Source: Streptomyces tagetis
GTDB taxonomy: Bacteria > Actinomycetota > Actinomycetes > Streptomycetales > Streptomycetaceae
Direction: 5' to 3'
NCBI RefSeq assembly: GCF_018069565.1
Contig: NZ_JAGPNL010000001.1
Location: 310,001 to 374,000 of the forward strand
DNA length: 64,000 bases
Of the stretch, positions 43,163 to 51,331 are shown piece after piece; positions within the stretch are counted from its first letter, which is position 1; each line of letters opens with the position of its first letter. The notes beneath the pieces were generated by a model. It did not search any database and had not been told where the DNA came from. It worked only from the letters and a program-made list of their open reading frames with translations. Position numbers and translations under genes: made by a program.

Positions 43163-45103
43163 ATGCGGGTACTGGCCACCGCCGGGCACGTCGACCACGG
43201 CAAGTCCACCCTGGTCCGCGCCCTGACCGGGATGGAACCCGACCGGTACGAGGAGGAGCGCCGCCGGGGCCTCACCCTGGACCTCGGCTTCGTATGGACC
43301 CGCCTGGACACCACCGCGGCGACCGGGCCCTCCCCGGCCACCGGACCCTCCCCGGCCACCGGGGCGACCGGGCCCTCCCCGGCCACCGGGGCGACCGGAG
43401 CCTCCCCGGCCGCCGGGCCCTCCCCGGCCACCGGGCCCTCCCCGGCCACCGGAGCCACCGGCGAACCCCTCGCCTTCGTCGACGTACCGGGCCACGAACG
43501 CTTCGTCGCCACCATGCTCGCCGGGGTCGGCCCCGTCCCGGCCGTGCTCTTCGTGGTCGCCGCCGACCAGGGCTGGCAGCCCCAGTCGCAGGAGCACCTG
43601 GAGATCCTGGACGCGCTCGGCGTCCGCCACGCCGTGCTCGCCGTGACCCGCGTCGACCTCGCGGACCCCGGGCCGGTACGCGCCGCCGCCGCGAAGCGGC
43701 TGGCCGCCACCTCCCTCGGCGCGGTGCCGTCGGTCGCGGTGAGCGCGGTGACCGGCGCCGGACTCGACCTCCTGCGCGCCGAACTGGCCCGCCTGGCCGC
43801 CGCGTTGCCGAGGCCCCCGGCCGACGCGGACGTCCGGCTGTGGCTGGACCGGGCGTTCACCGTACGCGGCCACGGCACCGTCGTCACCGGCACCCTCGCG
43901 GCCGGCACGCTGCGCGTCGGCGACCGGCTCACCACCGGTGACGGCACCCTCCTGCGGGTGCGGGGACTGCAATGCCTCCAGGAGGAGCGGACCGAGGTCG
44001 GCGGCGTGGCGCGCGTCGCGGTCAACGTCCACGGCGCCGGCAAGGACACCCTCGGCCGGGGCCGGGCGCTGACGACCCCGGACGTCTGGCTGCCGACCGG
44101 CGTCGTCGACGCCCGCGTCACCGGGTGCCCGGTCGCGGAGCTGCCCCGCGCCGCGACCCTGCACATCGGCACGGCCGCCGTCCCGGTGACGGTCCGCCCG
44201 CTGGGCACGGACACCGCCCGGCTGACCCTCGCCGGGAGGCTGCCGCTGCGCGTCGGCGACCGGGCCGTCCTGCGCGAGCCGGGCGGCGGACACCGGCCGT
44301 GCGCCGCCACCGTCCTGGACGTGCGCCCGCCCCGGCTGACCCGGCGCGGAGACGCCCGGCTCCGGGCGGCCGACCTCGCGGAGATGACCGGATGCCCCGA
44401 CGCCGAGGGGGAGTTGCGCCGCCGGGGCCTCGTCCGCCGCGCCCATCTGACGGCCATGGGCGTCCCCGCCGACGCCCCGGCCGTCGCCGGGGACTGGCTG
44501 GCGGACCCGGCCCACTGGACCGGCCTGCGGGAACGCCTCGCCGCCGAGGTGGCACGGCACGCCGAACGCCACCCGCTGGAGCCGGGCCTTCCCACCGAGG
44601 CCGCCCGGCACCTGCTCGGCCTGCCCGACCGGAGCCTCGTCGACGCCCTCGCGGACACCCCCGGCACGGTCCGGCTGCGCCGCGAACAGGGCCGGGTGTA
44701 CGGGCCCGGCGGTGCGGGGCCGACACTGCCGCCTGCGGTGCGGGCGGCCGTCGACGCCGTACGGGCGGAACTGGCGCTGTCCCCGTTCCGCGCCCCCGAG
44801 GCCGGGCGCCTGGCCGAACTGGGCCTCACCCGCAGGGCGATGGCCGCAGCGGTCGCCGCCGGCGCCCTCCTCCAGGTCGGCGAGGGCGTCCTGCTCCCGC
44901 CCGACGCCGCCGAACGCGCCGCCGCCGTCCTGCGGGAGCTGCCCCAGCCCTTCACCCTGAGCGAGGCCCGCAAGGCCCTGGACACCACCCGCCGCGTGGC
45001 CGTCCCCCTCCTGGAACACCTGCACGCCCAGGGCCTCACCACCCGCCCCGCCCCCCAACACCACCGCTGCCCACCAGAGGCCGCCACACCCGCACCGGGG
45101 TGA
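43163..45103 (+). CDS. selB: Selenocysteine-specific elongation factor SelB
   Basis: The 646-residue protein has the SelB GTPase (GHVDHGKST, G2 GLTLDLGF, G3 DVPGHERF), translation-factor domains II-III, and C-terminal winged-helix domains that read the SECIS element. The guanine-specificity segment reads VTRVDLAD near residue 158, a variant of the usual NKxD. Between G2 and G3 an insertion of about 47 residues consists of repeated PSPATG/GATG units. The ATG lies within GGGAGGATG, 5 bp after the selA stop. It delivers Sec-tRNA(Sec) to ribosomes paused at UGA. Confidence 0.93.
   Translation: MRVLATAGHVDHGKSTLVRALTGMEPDRYEEERRRGLTLDLGFVWTRLDTTAATGPSPATGPSPATGATGPSPATGATGASPAAGPSPATGPSPATGATGEPLAFVDVPGHERFVATMLAGVGPVPAVLFVVAADQGWQPQSQEHLEILDALGVRHAVLAVTRVDLADPGPVRAAAAKRLAATSLGAVPSVAVSAVTGAGLDLLRAELARLAAALPRPPADADVRLWLDRAFTVRGHGTVVTGTLAAGTLRVGDRLTTGDGTLLRVRGLQCLQEERTEVGGVARVAVNVHGAGKDTLGRGRALTTPDVWLPTGVVDARVTGCPVAELPRAATLHIGTAAVPVTVRPLGTDTARLTLAGRLPLRVGDRAVLREPGGGHRPCAATVLDVRPPRLTRRGDARLRAADLAEMTGCPDAEGELRRRGLVRRAHLTAMGVPADAPAVAGDWLADPAHWTGLRERLAAEVARHAERHPLEPGLPTEAARHLLGLPDRSLVDALADTPGTVRLRREQGRVYGPGGAGPTLPPAVRAAVDAVRAELALSPFRAPEAGRLAELGLTRRAMAAAVAAGALLQVGEGVLLPPDAAERAAAVLRELPQPFTLSEARKALDTTRRVAVPLLEHLHAQGLTTRPAPQHHRCPPEAATPAPG
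43318..43461 (+). repeat. 18-bp tandem repeats encoding a Pro-Ser-Pro-Ala-Thr-Gly insertion in SelB
   Basis: GGGCCCTCCCCGGCCACC is repeated about six times with intervening GGGGCGACC units, all in frame. It lengthens the loop between switch I and the G3 motif of the SelB GTPase domain. Confidence 0.9.
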
Positions 45104-45168
45104 GACGAGCCCGGCGCCGACGCCGACCGTGGCCCGGGGCCACGTCCGCCGACGCCGAAGAGGGCACG

Positions 45169-45831
45169 TCACCCCGGCGCGACGAACCCGGACTCGTAGG
45201 CCACGATGACCGCCTGCGTACGATCCCGGGCCCCCAGTTTCGCCAGTACGGAGCCGACATGGGACTTGACGGTCTCGGTGCCCACCACCAGGCGGGAGGC
45301 GATCTCCGCGTTGGACAGTCCGCGCGCCATGAGACGCAGCACCTCTCCCTCCCGCCCGGTCAGTCCGGCACGCTCCACGGCACTCCGGGCGGCGGGGCCG
45401 CCGCGGTCACGGCCGTACGAGGCGGCCAACCGCCGTACCGCCGCCGGGAACAACAGGGAGTCCCCCTCCGCCACCAGCCGTACGGCGTGCACGATCTCCG
45501 CCGGGCGGGCCCGCTTGAGCAGGAACCCGTCGGCGCCCGCGCGCAGCGCCCCGTACACGTACTCGTCGTTCTCGAAGGTGGTCACCACCACGATCTTCGG
45601 AGGAGCGGGCACCGTCCGCAGCACCGCCCGCGTGGCCTCGATACCGTCCATGAGCGGCATGCGGACGTCCATGACGACGACATCGGGGCGCAGTTGCCGC
45701 ACCAAGGGGATCACGGCGGCACCGTCGGCGGCCTCGCCCACCACCTCGATGTCCGGCTGGGCCCCCAGCACGGCGCACAGCCCCGCCCGTACGAGCGGTT
45801 CGTCGTCGACCAGCAGGACGGTGAGGGGCAT
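45169..45831 (-). CDS. NarL/LuxR-family response regulator
   Basis: The 220-residue protein has a receiver domain (LLVDDEPLVRAG, phosphoacceptor in VVVMDVRMPLMDGIEA, KRARPAEI at its end) and a LuxR-type helix-turn-helix (LTGREGEVLRLMARGLSNAEIA through VKSHVGSVLAKL). Its gene starts 4 bp after the histidine kinase stop. It probably controls the divergently transcribed ABC transporter at 47165-48837. It faces selB and separates the selenium genes into two parts. Confidence 0.93.
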   Translation of the reverse strand: MPLTVLLVDDEPLVRAGLCAVLGAQPDIEVVGEAADGAAVIPLVRQLRPDVVVMDVRMPLMDGIEATRAVLRTVPAPPKIVVVTTFENDEYVYGALRAGADGFLLKRARPAEIVHAVRLVAEGDSLLFPAAVRRLAASYGRDRGGPAARSAVERAGLTGREGEVLRLMARGLSNAEIASRLVVGTETVKSHVGSVLAKLGARDRTQAVIVAYESGFVAPG

Positions 45832-45835
45832 CCGG

Positions 45836-47065
45836 TCAGCCTAGGTCAGCGCAGGGCAGGTCGATGAGCAAGAGCCATTCTCCGCCGGCCTGTGCGGTGC
45901 GGGCCTCTCCGCCTAGCAGCGCGGCGCGTTCACGGACCCCGCGCAGCCCCGTACCACCGCCCGCGCCGGCCGGCGGTGTCGTCGCGGGCAGCGGGTTGCG
46001 TACGTCGATCCGCAGCCACGCGCCCTCCACGGCGACACGGACGCGGATGGGGACGGGCCCCGCGTGGCGCAGCACGTTGGTGAGCCCTTCCTGGAGCATG
46101 CGGTAGGCCTCCCGGGTGACCGGCCCGGGAAGATCCTCCAACTGCCCGGTCAGCTCCGCGTCGACCCGCGATCCCGCCGCCCGCGCGGAGTCCAGCAGAC
46201 GGCCCGCCTGGTCGAGCGCCGGACCGGTGCCCGCGGGCCGGCCGGTCTCCCTCAGTACGAGCAGGACCCGTTCCAGATCCTCCAGCGCGTCCCGTCCCGT
46301 CTCCTCGATGGCCTCCAGGGCCCGGTCCGTGAACTCGGGGTCGCCCGCCGTCCGGGCGGCACCCGCCTGCACCACGGCGAGGGTCAGCGCGTGGCCGAGG
46401 GTGTCGTGCAACTCCCTTGCGATGTGGTCGCGTTCCAGCAGCCGTTCGGTGTGCTCCTCCAAGGCGGCCAGGCGCTCCTTGACCGACGGCCCGAGAAGCC
46501 GGCGTGCGGCACGGGCGACGAGGGCGCCGGCCCCGGCGGCCACGAGGACCAGCACCAGTACGGGCACCGGGGTGAGCAGGACGTAGAGCCGGCCCGCATC
46601 GGACATGTGCGGGAGCAGCGGAAGGCCCGGGTCCTCGGCACCGGCCCCGGCGAGCGCCAGCGTGAACGACATCAGGGCGTTGGTCACCAGGGCGAGGGCG
46701 AGCCCGGCCTCCAGCCGCAGGACCAGCCAGGCACCGGTCCTGACCCGGTCGTTCCACGTGGTGGACGAGTCGGTGGAGACGCCCGGGTCCTGCTCCCTCC
46801 CTCCCCGGGCGTGCGGCCCGGCGAACAGCATCAGCCGCGCCTGAAGCCCCTCCGCCCGGCGGACCGGGGGCACCATGGCCGCGGCCAGGGCCAAGGGGAC
46901 GGGAAGGACCGCGATCAGCAGCCAGTCGCCCGGTGACGGATCGTTCAGCCCCGGATAGACCAGGGCACAGGCGAACGGCACGACCGCACCCACGAGCACG
47001 TGCAGCCAGCGGGTGTAGGTCACCGCACGTGTCAGCGGCCGCAGGAGGCGTGGCATGCCCGTCAT
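45836..47065 (-). CDS. HisKA_3-type membrane histidine kinase
   Basis: The 409-residue protein has hydrophobic segments in the first 190 residues: WLHVLVGAVVPFACALVY, LLIAVLPVPLALAAAMV, ALALVTNALMSFTLALAGA and YVLLTPVPVLVLVLVAAG. A HisKA_3 domain follows with the phosphoacceptor in ARELHDTLGHALTLAVVQAG. The ATPase part ends in GTGLRGVRERAALLGG. This is the LiaS/DesK type that senses membrane or antibiotic stress. ATG 47065 was chosen; ATG 47056 is an in-frame alternative, and neither has a strong ribosome-binding site. Confidence 0.88.
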   Translation of the reverse strand: MTGMPRLLRPLTRAVTYTRWLHVLVGAVVPFACALVYPGLNDPSPGDWLLIAVLPVPLALAAAMVPPVRRAEGLQARLMLFAGPHARGGREQDPGVSTDSSTTWNDRVRTGAWLVLRLEAGLALALVTNALMSFTLALAGAGAEDPGLPLLPHMSDAGRLYVLLTPVPVLVLVLVAAGAGALVARAARRLLGPSVKERLAALEEHTERLLERDHIARELHDTLGHALTLAVVQAGAARTAGDPEFTDRALEAIEETGRDALEDLERVLLVLRETGRPAGTGPALDQAGRLLDSARAAGSRVDAELTGQLEDLPGPVTREAYRMLQEGLTNVLRHAGPVPIRVRVAVEGAWLRIDVRNPLPATTPPAGAGGGTGLRGVRERAALLGGEARTAQAGGEWLLLIDLPCADLG

Positions 47066-47164
47066 CGTGACAGAACGGCCGGGGACCGCGTCTCCCCCGT
47101 GCGGGGGAGACGGTCCCCTCCGGCGGGGGAGGACAGCCTGTCGCTCCCGCGCCAGGCTGAGGCC

Positions 47165-48100
47165 ATGACCAGCATCGACCTCGTGGACCTCACCAAGGAG
47201 TACCGCGGGACGCGGGCCGTCGACGGCCTGACGTGCGGCATCGGTCCGGGACGCGTCACCGGGTTCCTCGGTCCCAACGGCGCCGGCAAGTCCACCACCA
47301 TGCGCCTCGTCCTCGGCCTCGACCGCCCCACCTCCGGCACCGCCACGGTCGGCGGCCTTCCGTACGCGGCCCTGCGTGACCCCCTGCGCGAGGTCGGCGC
47401 CCTCTTGGACGCGCAGGCGGCGCACGCCTCCCGTACCGCCCGTGACCACCTGCGTTTCCTCGTCGTCAGCAACCGCCTCCCGGCCCGCCGTGTGGACGAG
47501 GTCCTGGAGGAAACCGGTCTCGCCGCCGTGGCACGCCGCCGCATCGGAACCTTCTCGCTCGGCATGCGCCAGCGGCTCGGCATCGCCACCGCGCTCCTCG
47601 GGGACCCGCACGTCCTCCTGTTGGACGAGCCCACCAACGGTCTCGACCCGGAAGGGATCGTCTGGGTCCGCACCCTGGTGCGCCGGCTCGCCGGCGAAGG
47701 CCGTACGGTCCTGGTCTCCAGCCACCTGATGAACGAGACCGCGGCCTTCGCCGACCACCTCGTCGTCCTCGGCCGGGGCCGGCTCCTCGCCGACGTGTCC
47801 ACAGGGGACTTCATCGAGCGGTACGGCCGCGCACGCGTCCGGGTACGCACGGGTGACCCCGTCCGGTTGCGGGCCGCCCTGCTCGCCCGGGGACACACGG
47901 TCGCGGAGGACGACGACGGCCGGTGGGCGGTCGACGGGGCCACCGCCGAGGAGATCGGCGCCGTGGCCGCCCGCGAGGGCGTCACCGTCCTGGAACTCGC
48001 CGACGACCGAGGCTCCCTGGAGCAGGCGTACTTCGCCCTCACGACGGCCGAGGCGGAGTTCGCCGCCGCCACTTCGCCGACCGCCCCGCAGGAGGCATGA
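47165..48100 (+). CDS. ABC transporter ATP-binding protein
   Basis: The 311-residue protein has Walker A GPNGAGKSTTM, signature FSLGMRQRLGIATALL, and Walker B VLLLDEPTNGLDPEG. It resembles BcrA/LiaFGH-linked multidrug or bacitracin-type exporters. It is transcribed divergently from the histidine kinase with a 99-bp gap that must hold both promoters. The stop overlaps the permease start. A stress-induced self-defence transporter is likely but not shown. Confidence 0.9.
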   Translation: MTSIDLVDLTKEYRGTRAVDGLTCGIGPGRVTGFLGPNGAGKSTTMRLVLGLDRPTSGTATVGGLPYAALRDPLREVGALLDAQAAHASRTARDHLRFLVVSNRLPARRVDEVLEETGLAAVARRRIGTFSLGMRQRLGIATALLGDPHVLLLDEPTNGLDPEGIVWVRTLVRRLAGEGRTVLVSSHLMNETAAFADHLVVLGRGRLLADVSTGDFIERYGRARVRVRTGDPVRLRAALLARGHTVAEDDDGRWAVDGATAEEIGAVAAREGVTVLELADDRGSLEQAYFALTTAEAEFAAATSPTAPQEA

Positions 48101-48837
48101 CCGTGTCCGTCATCCCGGTGCTCCACTCCGAGTGGATCAAAATCAGGTCGGTCCGGGCGAGCTTCGGGTCGCTTCTCGCCGTGTTCGCCGCCACCCTGGC
48201 CATCACCCTGCTCGTGTTCGCCACCGTCGGCCGGGCGGAGGCGGAGGACGGTGGCGACCCCGTCTTCGGGGCCTTCTACGCGATCAACTTCGCGCAGATC
48301 GCCGCGATCGCCTTCGGCGCCACCGCGGTCTCCTCCGAGTACGCGCACGGCGCCCTGCGGACCTCCCTGTCGGCCGTGCCGCACCGCGGGCTGTTCCACA
48401 CGGCCAAGACCGCGATCGTGGCCGCCGCCGCGCTCGTCGTGGGGCTGGCCACCGGATTCGCCACCTTCTTCGTGGGCCAGGCATTCCTGGGGCCGTACGC
48501 CATCGGCCTCGGTGAGCCGGGCGCGCTGCGGGCCTGTGCCGGGGCGGGGATCTACCTCGCTCTGATGGCCCTGCTCGCCGCGGGACTCACCTTTCTGCTG
48601 CGCAGCGCCGTCGCGGTGCTCAGCCTGCTGATCCCGTTCATCCTGATCGTGTCGTTCGTGGTCGGAGACGTCGCCGGGGGCGCCGCCGCCTACTTTCCCG
48701 ACCGCGCCGGACAACAGATCCTGCACCAAAATCCGTCGGGAGCCCTGGGCCCGTGGTCCGGCCTCGCCGTGACAGCCCTGTGGGCGACGGCCGCTCTCCT
48801 GACCGGCCGCCTGGCGGTACGCCGACGCGACGCCTGA
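48097..48837 (+). CDS. ABC transporter permease
   Basis: The 246-residue protein has six hydrophobic segments and an N-terminal HSEWIKIRSVRASFGSLLAVF, typical of ABC-2 permeases of the BcrB type. A gap of about 145 bp follows before the tRNA gene. ATG 48097 overlaps the ATPase stop (ATGA) and follows GGAGG. It works with the product of 47165-48100. Confidence 0.87.
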   Translation: MTVSVIPVLHSEWIKIRSVRASFGSLLAVFAATLAITLLVFATVGRAEAEDGGDPVFGAFYAINFAQIAAIAFGATAVSSEYAHGALRTSLSAVPHRGLFHTAKTAIVAAAALVVGLATGFATFFVGQAFLGPYAIGLGEPGALRACAGAGIYLALMALLAAGLTFLLRSAVAVLSLLIPFILIVSFVVGDVAGGAAAYFPDRAGQQILHQNPSGALGPWSGLAVTALWATAALLTGRLAVRRRDA

Positions 48838-48982
48838 ACCCCGGCCACCCTCAGGTGCTCACCCACCCCGGCGGCCCAGGCCCGTTACACCGCCCTCCGG
48901 GCGTGCTTCCCCGGGGACGGAGGAGGGGCACGGTAGAAGGGTGGGGGTGTTCTGGCGGGTGATTCTTCGGCGGGAGGGAGAA

Positions 48983-49075
48983 CGGAGGCGGACGGGAATC
49001 GAACCCGCCTGCCCGAGATTCTCGGGCACCTCGGTTTTGAAGACCGGGAGGGCCACCAGGCACCCACACGCCTCC
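48983..49075 (-). tRNA. selC: tRNA-Sec (anticodon UCA)
   Basis: On the minus strand, GGAGGCG at 49069-49075 pairs with CGCCTCC at 48984-48990, giving the acceptor stem. The anticodon arm reads CGGT-CTTCAAA-ACCG with TCA. A long variable arm (CCCGAG-AATCTCGGG) and the TΨC arm GGCGGGTTCGATTCCCGTC are present. The extended acceptor/T arm and long variable arm are diagnostic of selenocysteine tRNA. CCA is not encoded; base 48983 gives the G discriminator. It lies beside selD and is charged with serine, then converted by SelA. Confidence 0.95.
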
Positions 49076-49164
49076 ATCGCCCGCCCACCCTAACCGGAAC
49101 GCCCCGTCCGGCGGCGGCCCGGCACACCCGGACGGCCCGACCAGCCCGAGGAGAAGGACCCGGC

Positions 49165-50187
49165 ATGACCCTCACGCGCGAGACCCCCGTACGCCTCACC
49201 CAGTACGCCCACGGCGGCGGCTGCGCCTGCAAGATCCCGCCCGGTGAACTGGAGGAAGTGCTCGGCCACTTGGCCCGGCCCGCGCCCGGCACCGGCCTGC
49301 CGCTGCTCGTCGGGCTCGCCACCGGCGACGACGCCGCCGTCGTCGCCCTGCCCGCCGTCGGCGGCGCTCCCGCCCAGGCGATGGTCTCCACCGCCGACTT
49401 CTTCACCCCGGTCGTCGACGACCCGTACGACTGGGGCCGCATCGCCGCCGCCAACGCACTGTCGGACGTGTACGCCATGGGCGGCCGGCCCGTCCTCGCC
49501 GTCAACCTGCTCGCCTGGCCCCGCGACGTCCTGCCCTTCGACCTCGCCCGCGAGGTGCTGCGCGGCGGGCTCGACATCGCCACGGAGGCCGGCTGCCACG
49601 TCGGCGGCGGGCACAGCGTGGACGACCCGGAACCCAAGTACGGCATGGCCGTCACCGGACTCGCCCACCCCGACCGGCTGCTGCGCAACGACGCGGGCCG
49701 GCCCGGAGTGCCGCTCTCCCTCACCAAACCCCTCGGCCTGGGCGTCCTCAACAACCGTCACAAGGCCACCGGCGAACGGTTCGAGCAGGCCGTCGCCACC
49801 ATGGTCGAGCTGAACCGGGACGCCTCCGCCGCCGCCCTCGCCGCGGGCGCGGTCTGCGCCACCGACGTCACCGGCTTCGGCCTCCTCGGCCACCTGCACA
49901 AGCTGGCCCGCGCCTCGGGCGTGACCGCCGTGATCGACACCGCCGCCGTGCCCTTCCTGGACGGGGCCCGCGAGGCGGTGCGGGACGGCTACGTCAGCGG
50001 CGGCACCCGGCGCAACCTCGACTGGGTGACGCCGACCACCGACTTCGGCACCTCCGACACCGACACGCGCCTCCTGCTCGCCGACGCCCAGACCTCCGGC
50101 GGGCTGCTCGTCGCCGGTGAGGTCCCCGGCGCCCCCGTGATCGGCCACCTCGTCCCCCAGGGCGCCCACACCGTCGTCCTGAGGTGA
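49165..50187 (+). CDS. selD: Selenide, water dikinase
   Basis: The 340-residue protein makes selenophosphate from selenide and ATP. The active-site motif is GGGCACK, with C20 as the catalytic residue and K23, so this copy is a cysteine, not selenocysteine, form. Further signatures are ATGDDAAVV, MVSTADFFTPVVDDPYDWG, ANALSDVYAMGG, GGHSVDDPEPKYG and CATDVTGFGLLGHL. ATG 49165 follows GAGGAGAAGGA. It is divergent from tRNA-Sec and convergent with the NrfD gene. Confidence 0.94.
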   Translation: MTLTRETPVRLTQYAHGGGCACKIPPGELEEVLGHLARPAPGTGLPLLVGLATGDDAAVVALPAVGGAPAQAMVSTADFFTPVVDDPYDWGRIAAANALSDVYAMGGRPVLAVNLLAWPRDVLPFDLAREVLRGGLDIATEAGCHVGGGHSVDDPEPKYGMAVTGLAHPDRLLRNDAGRPGVPLSLTKPLGLGVLNNRHKATGERFEQAVATMVELNRDASAAALAAGAVCATDVTGFGLLGHLHKLARASGVTAVIDTAAVPFLDGAREAVRDGYVSGGTRRNLDWVTPTTDFGTSDTDTRLLLADAQTSGGLLVAGEVPGAPVIGHLVPQGAHTVVLR

Positions 50188-50314
50188 GACTCGTCCGGTC
50201 GTACGCCGTCGTCGGGAGGGCGTGCCGCCGGGACGCCATGCGGCCAGGGGCGGACGCGGCCGGGGGCGTACGGCGTCCGCACATCCGGCCGGCCCGTGGG
50301 CGCTTCAGCCTGCC

Positions 50315-51331
50315 TCAGCCCCCGGCCGGGCCGGTACGGGCCTCCAGGCGCAGGCGTTGGGGGATCACCGTGTAGCGGGGGTCCTCGGCGGAGGCGACTC
50401 CGGCGTGGAAGATGCCGAAACGCAGGGCCGCCGAGCCGGCCAGCAGCGCCGTCCCCGCCACCGCCGCGGCGCCGCGCCCGCGCCCGCCCGCGCCGGCCGC
50501 CAGCGCGGCGCCCCCGGCGGTGAGCAGCTCGGCGGCGCGCAGCAGCCGGCCGGCCCGCCCGGTGCCGAGGGGTTCGGCCGCGAGGCCCATGCGCCGGCGC
50601 ATCACCGCGAAGGCGCCCAGTTCGAGCGCCGCGCCCAGCAGGGCCGTCCGGCGCGCGGGCCCGGTCTGCGCCACCGGCACGCAGGCCAGGGCGAGTCCGG
50701 CCCCCGCCGTGGCCGCCGACCCGGCGAAGACGAAGGGCATCTCCCGGTGGCCCTCGTGCCAGGACGGCACCGCCGTGTCGCAGATCAGCACGGCGGTGTA
50801 CGTCGCCACCGCCGGGGCGAGGACGGCGGCCGAGGCGGTGGCGGCCACGCCGGCCGGCCGGTACCGGCCCGCGACCTCGGTCGCCGCCGCGACCAGCGTG
50901 AGCGGCGCGTACCCGGCCAGCAGCCAGGAGCCGAGGTTCATCGGCGAGGTCGGCTTGAAGACGCGGAGCATGTTGACGAACCGGGCCGGCCGCCCCAGGT
51001 CGTGGACGAGCGCGGCCAGCGAGAGGGTGATCGCGCCCGCCGCCCCCAGCTTCGCGGTCCGCGCCAGCGCGGGCCGGCCGGTCGCCTCGCCGCCCGCCGC
51101 CAGCAGCGAGGACGCCCCGGCGAGCCCGCCGAGGAAGAGGTAGCCCGCGATGTCGACCGCCTTCCACGTGGGCCTGTGGAGGACGGGCCGGCCGTAGTAC
51201 GAGGAGAACTCGGCCTCCGGCACCATCGCCCGCTCGCCGCGCCCGCGCCGCCGCCTGCGCCGCCCGGCGTGCGCCCCGGTGAGCGCGTCCCGCCCGGTGG
51301 GCTCGCCGGGCGGGGTTCCGGCGCCGTTCAC
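50315..51331 (-). CDS. NrfD-family membrane subunit, formate dehydrogenase type
   Basis: The 338-residue protein has about eight hydrophobic helices and matches NrfD/PsrC quinone-binding subunits: YYGRPVLHRPTWKAVDIAGYLFLGGLAGAS, DLGRPARFVNMLRVFKPTSPMNLGSW, and AVPSWHEGHREMPFVFAGSA. It passes electrons from the iron-sulphur subunit to menaquinone. GTG 51331 overlaps the upstream stop (GTGA). The 35-residue Arg-rich start is loosely conserved, so an internal start near the MVPEAEF segment is possible. Confidence 0.85.
   Translation of the reverse strand: MNGAGTPPGEPTGRDALTGAHAGRRRRRRGRGERAMVPEAEFSSYYGRPVLHRPTWKAVDIAGYLFLGGLAGASSLLAAGGEATGRPALARTAKLGAAGAITLSLAALVHDLGRPARFVNMLRVFKPTSPMNLGSWLLAGYAPLTLVAAATEVAGRYRPAGVAATASAAVLAPAVATYTAVLICDTAVPSWHEGHREMPFVFAGSAATAGAGLALACVPVAQTGPARRTALLGAALELGAFAVMRRRMGLAAEPLGTGRAGRLLRAAELLTAGGAALAAGAGGRGRGAAAVAGTALLAGSAALRFGIFHAGVASAEDPRYTVIPQRLRLEARTGPAGG

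Noticed and set aside
48983..49075. tRNA-Sec as an integration (att) site
   Set aside because: No integrase gene, no duplicated tRNA 3' end and no foreign-looking DNA follow it within the window.
49165..50187. SelD as a selenoprotein
   Set aside because: The catalytic position is TGC (cysteine) in GGGCACK, not an in-frame TGA.
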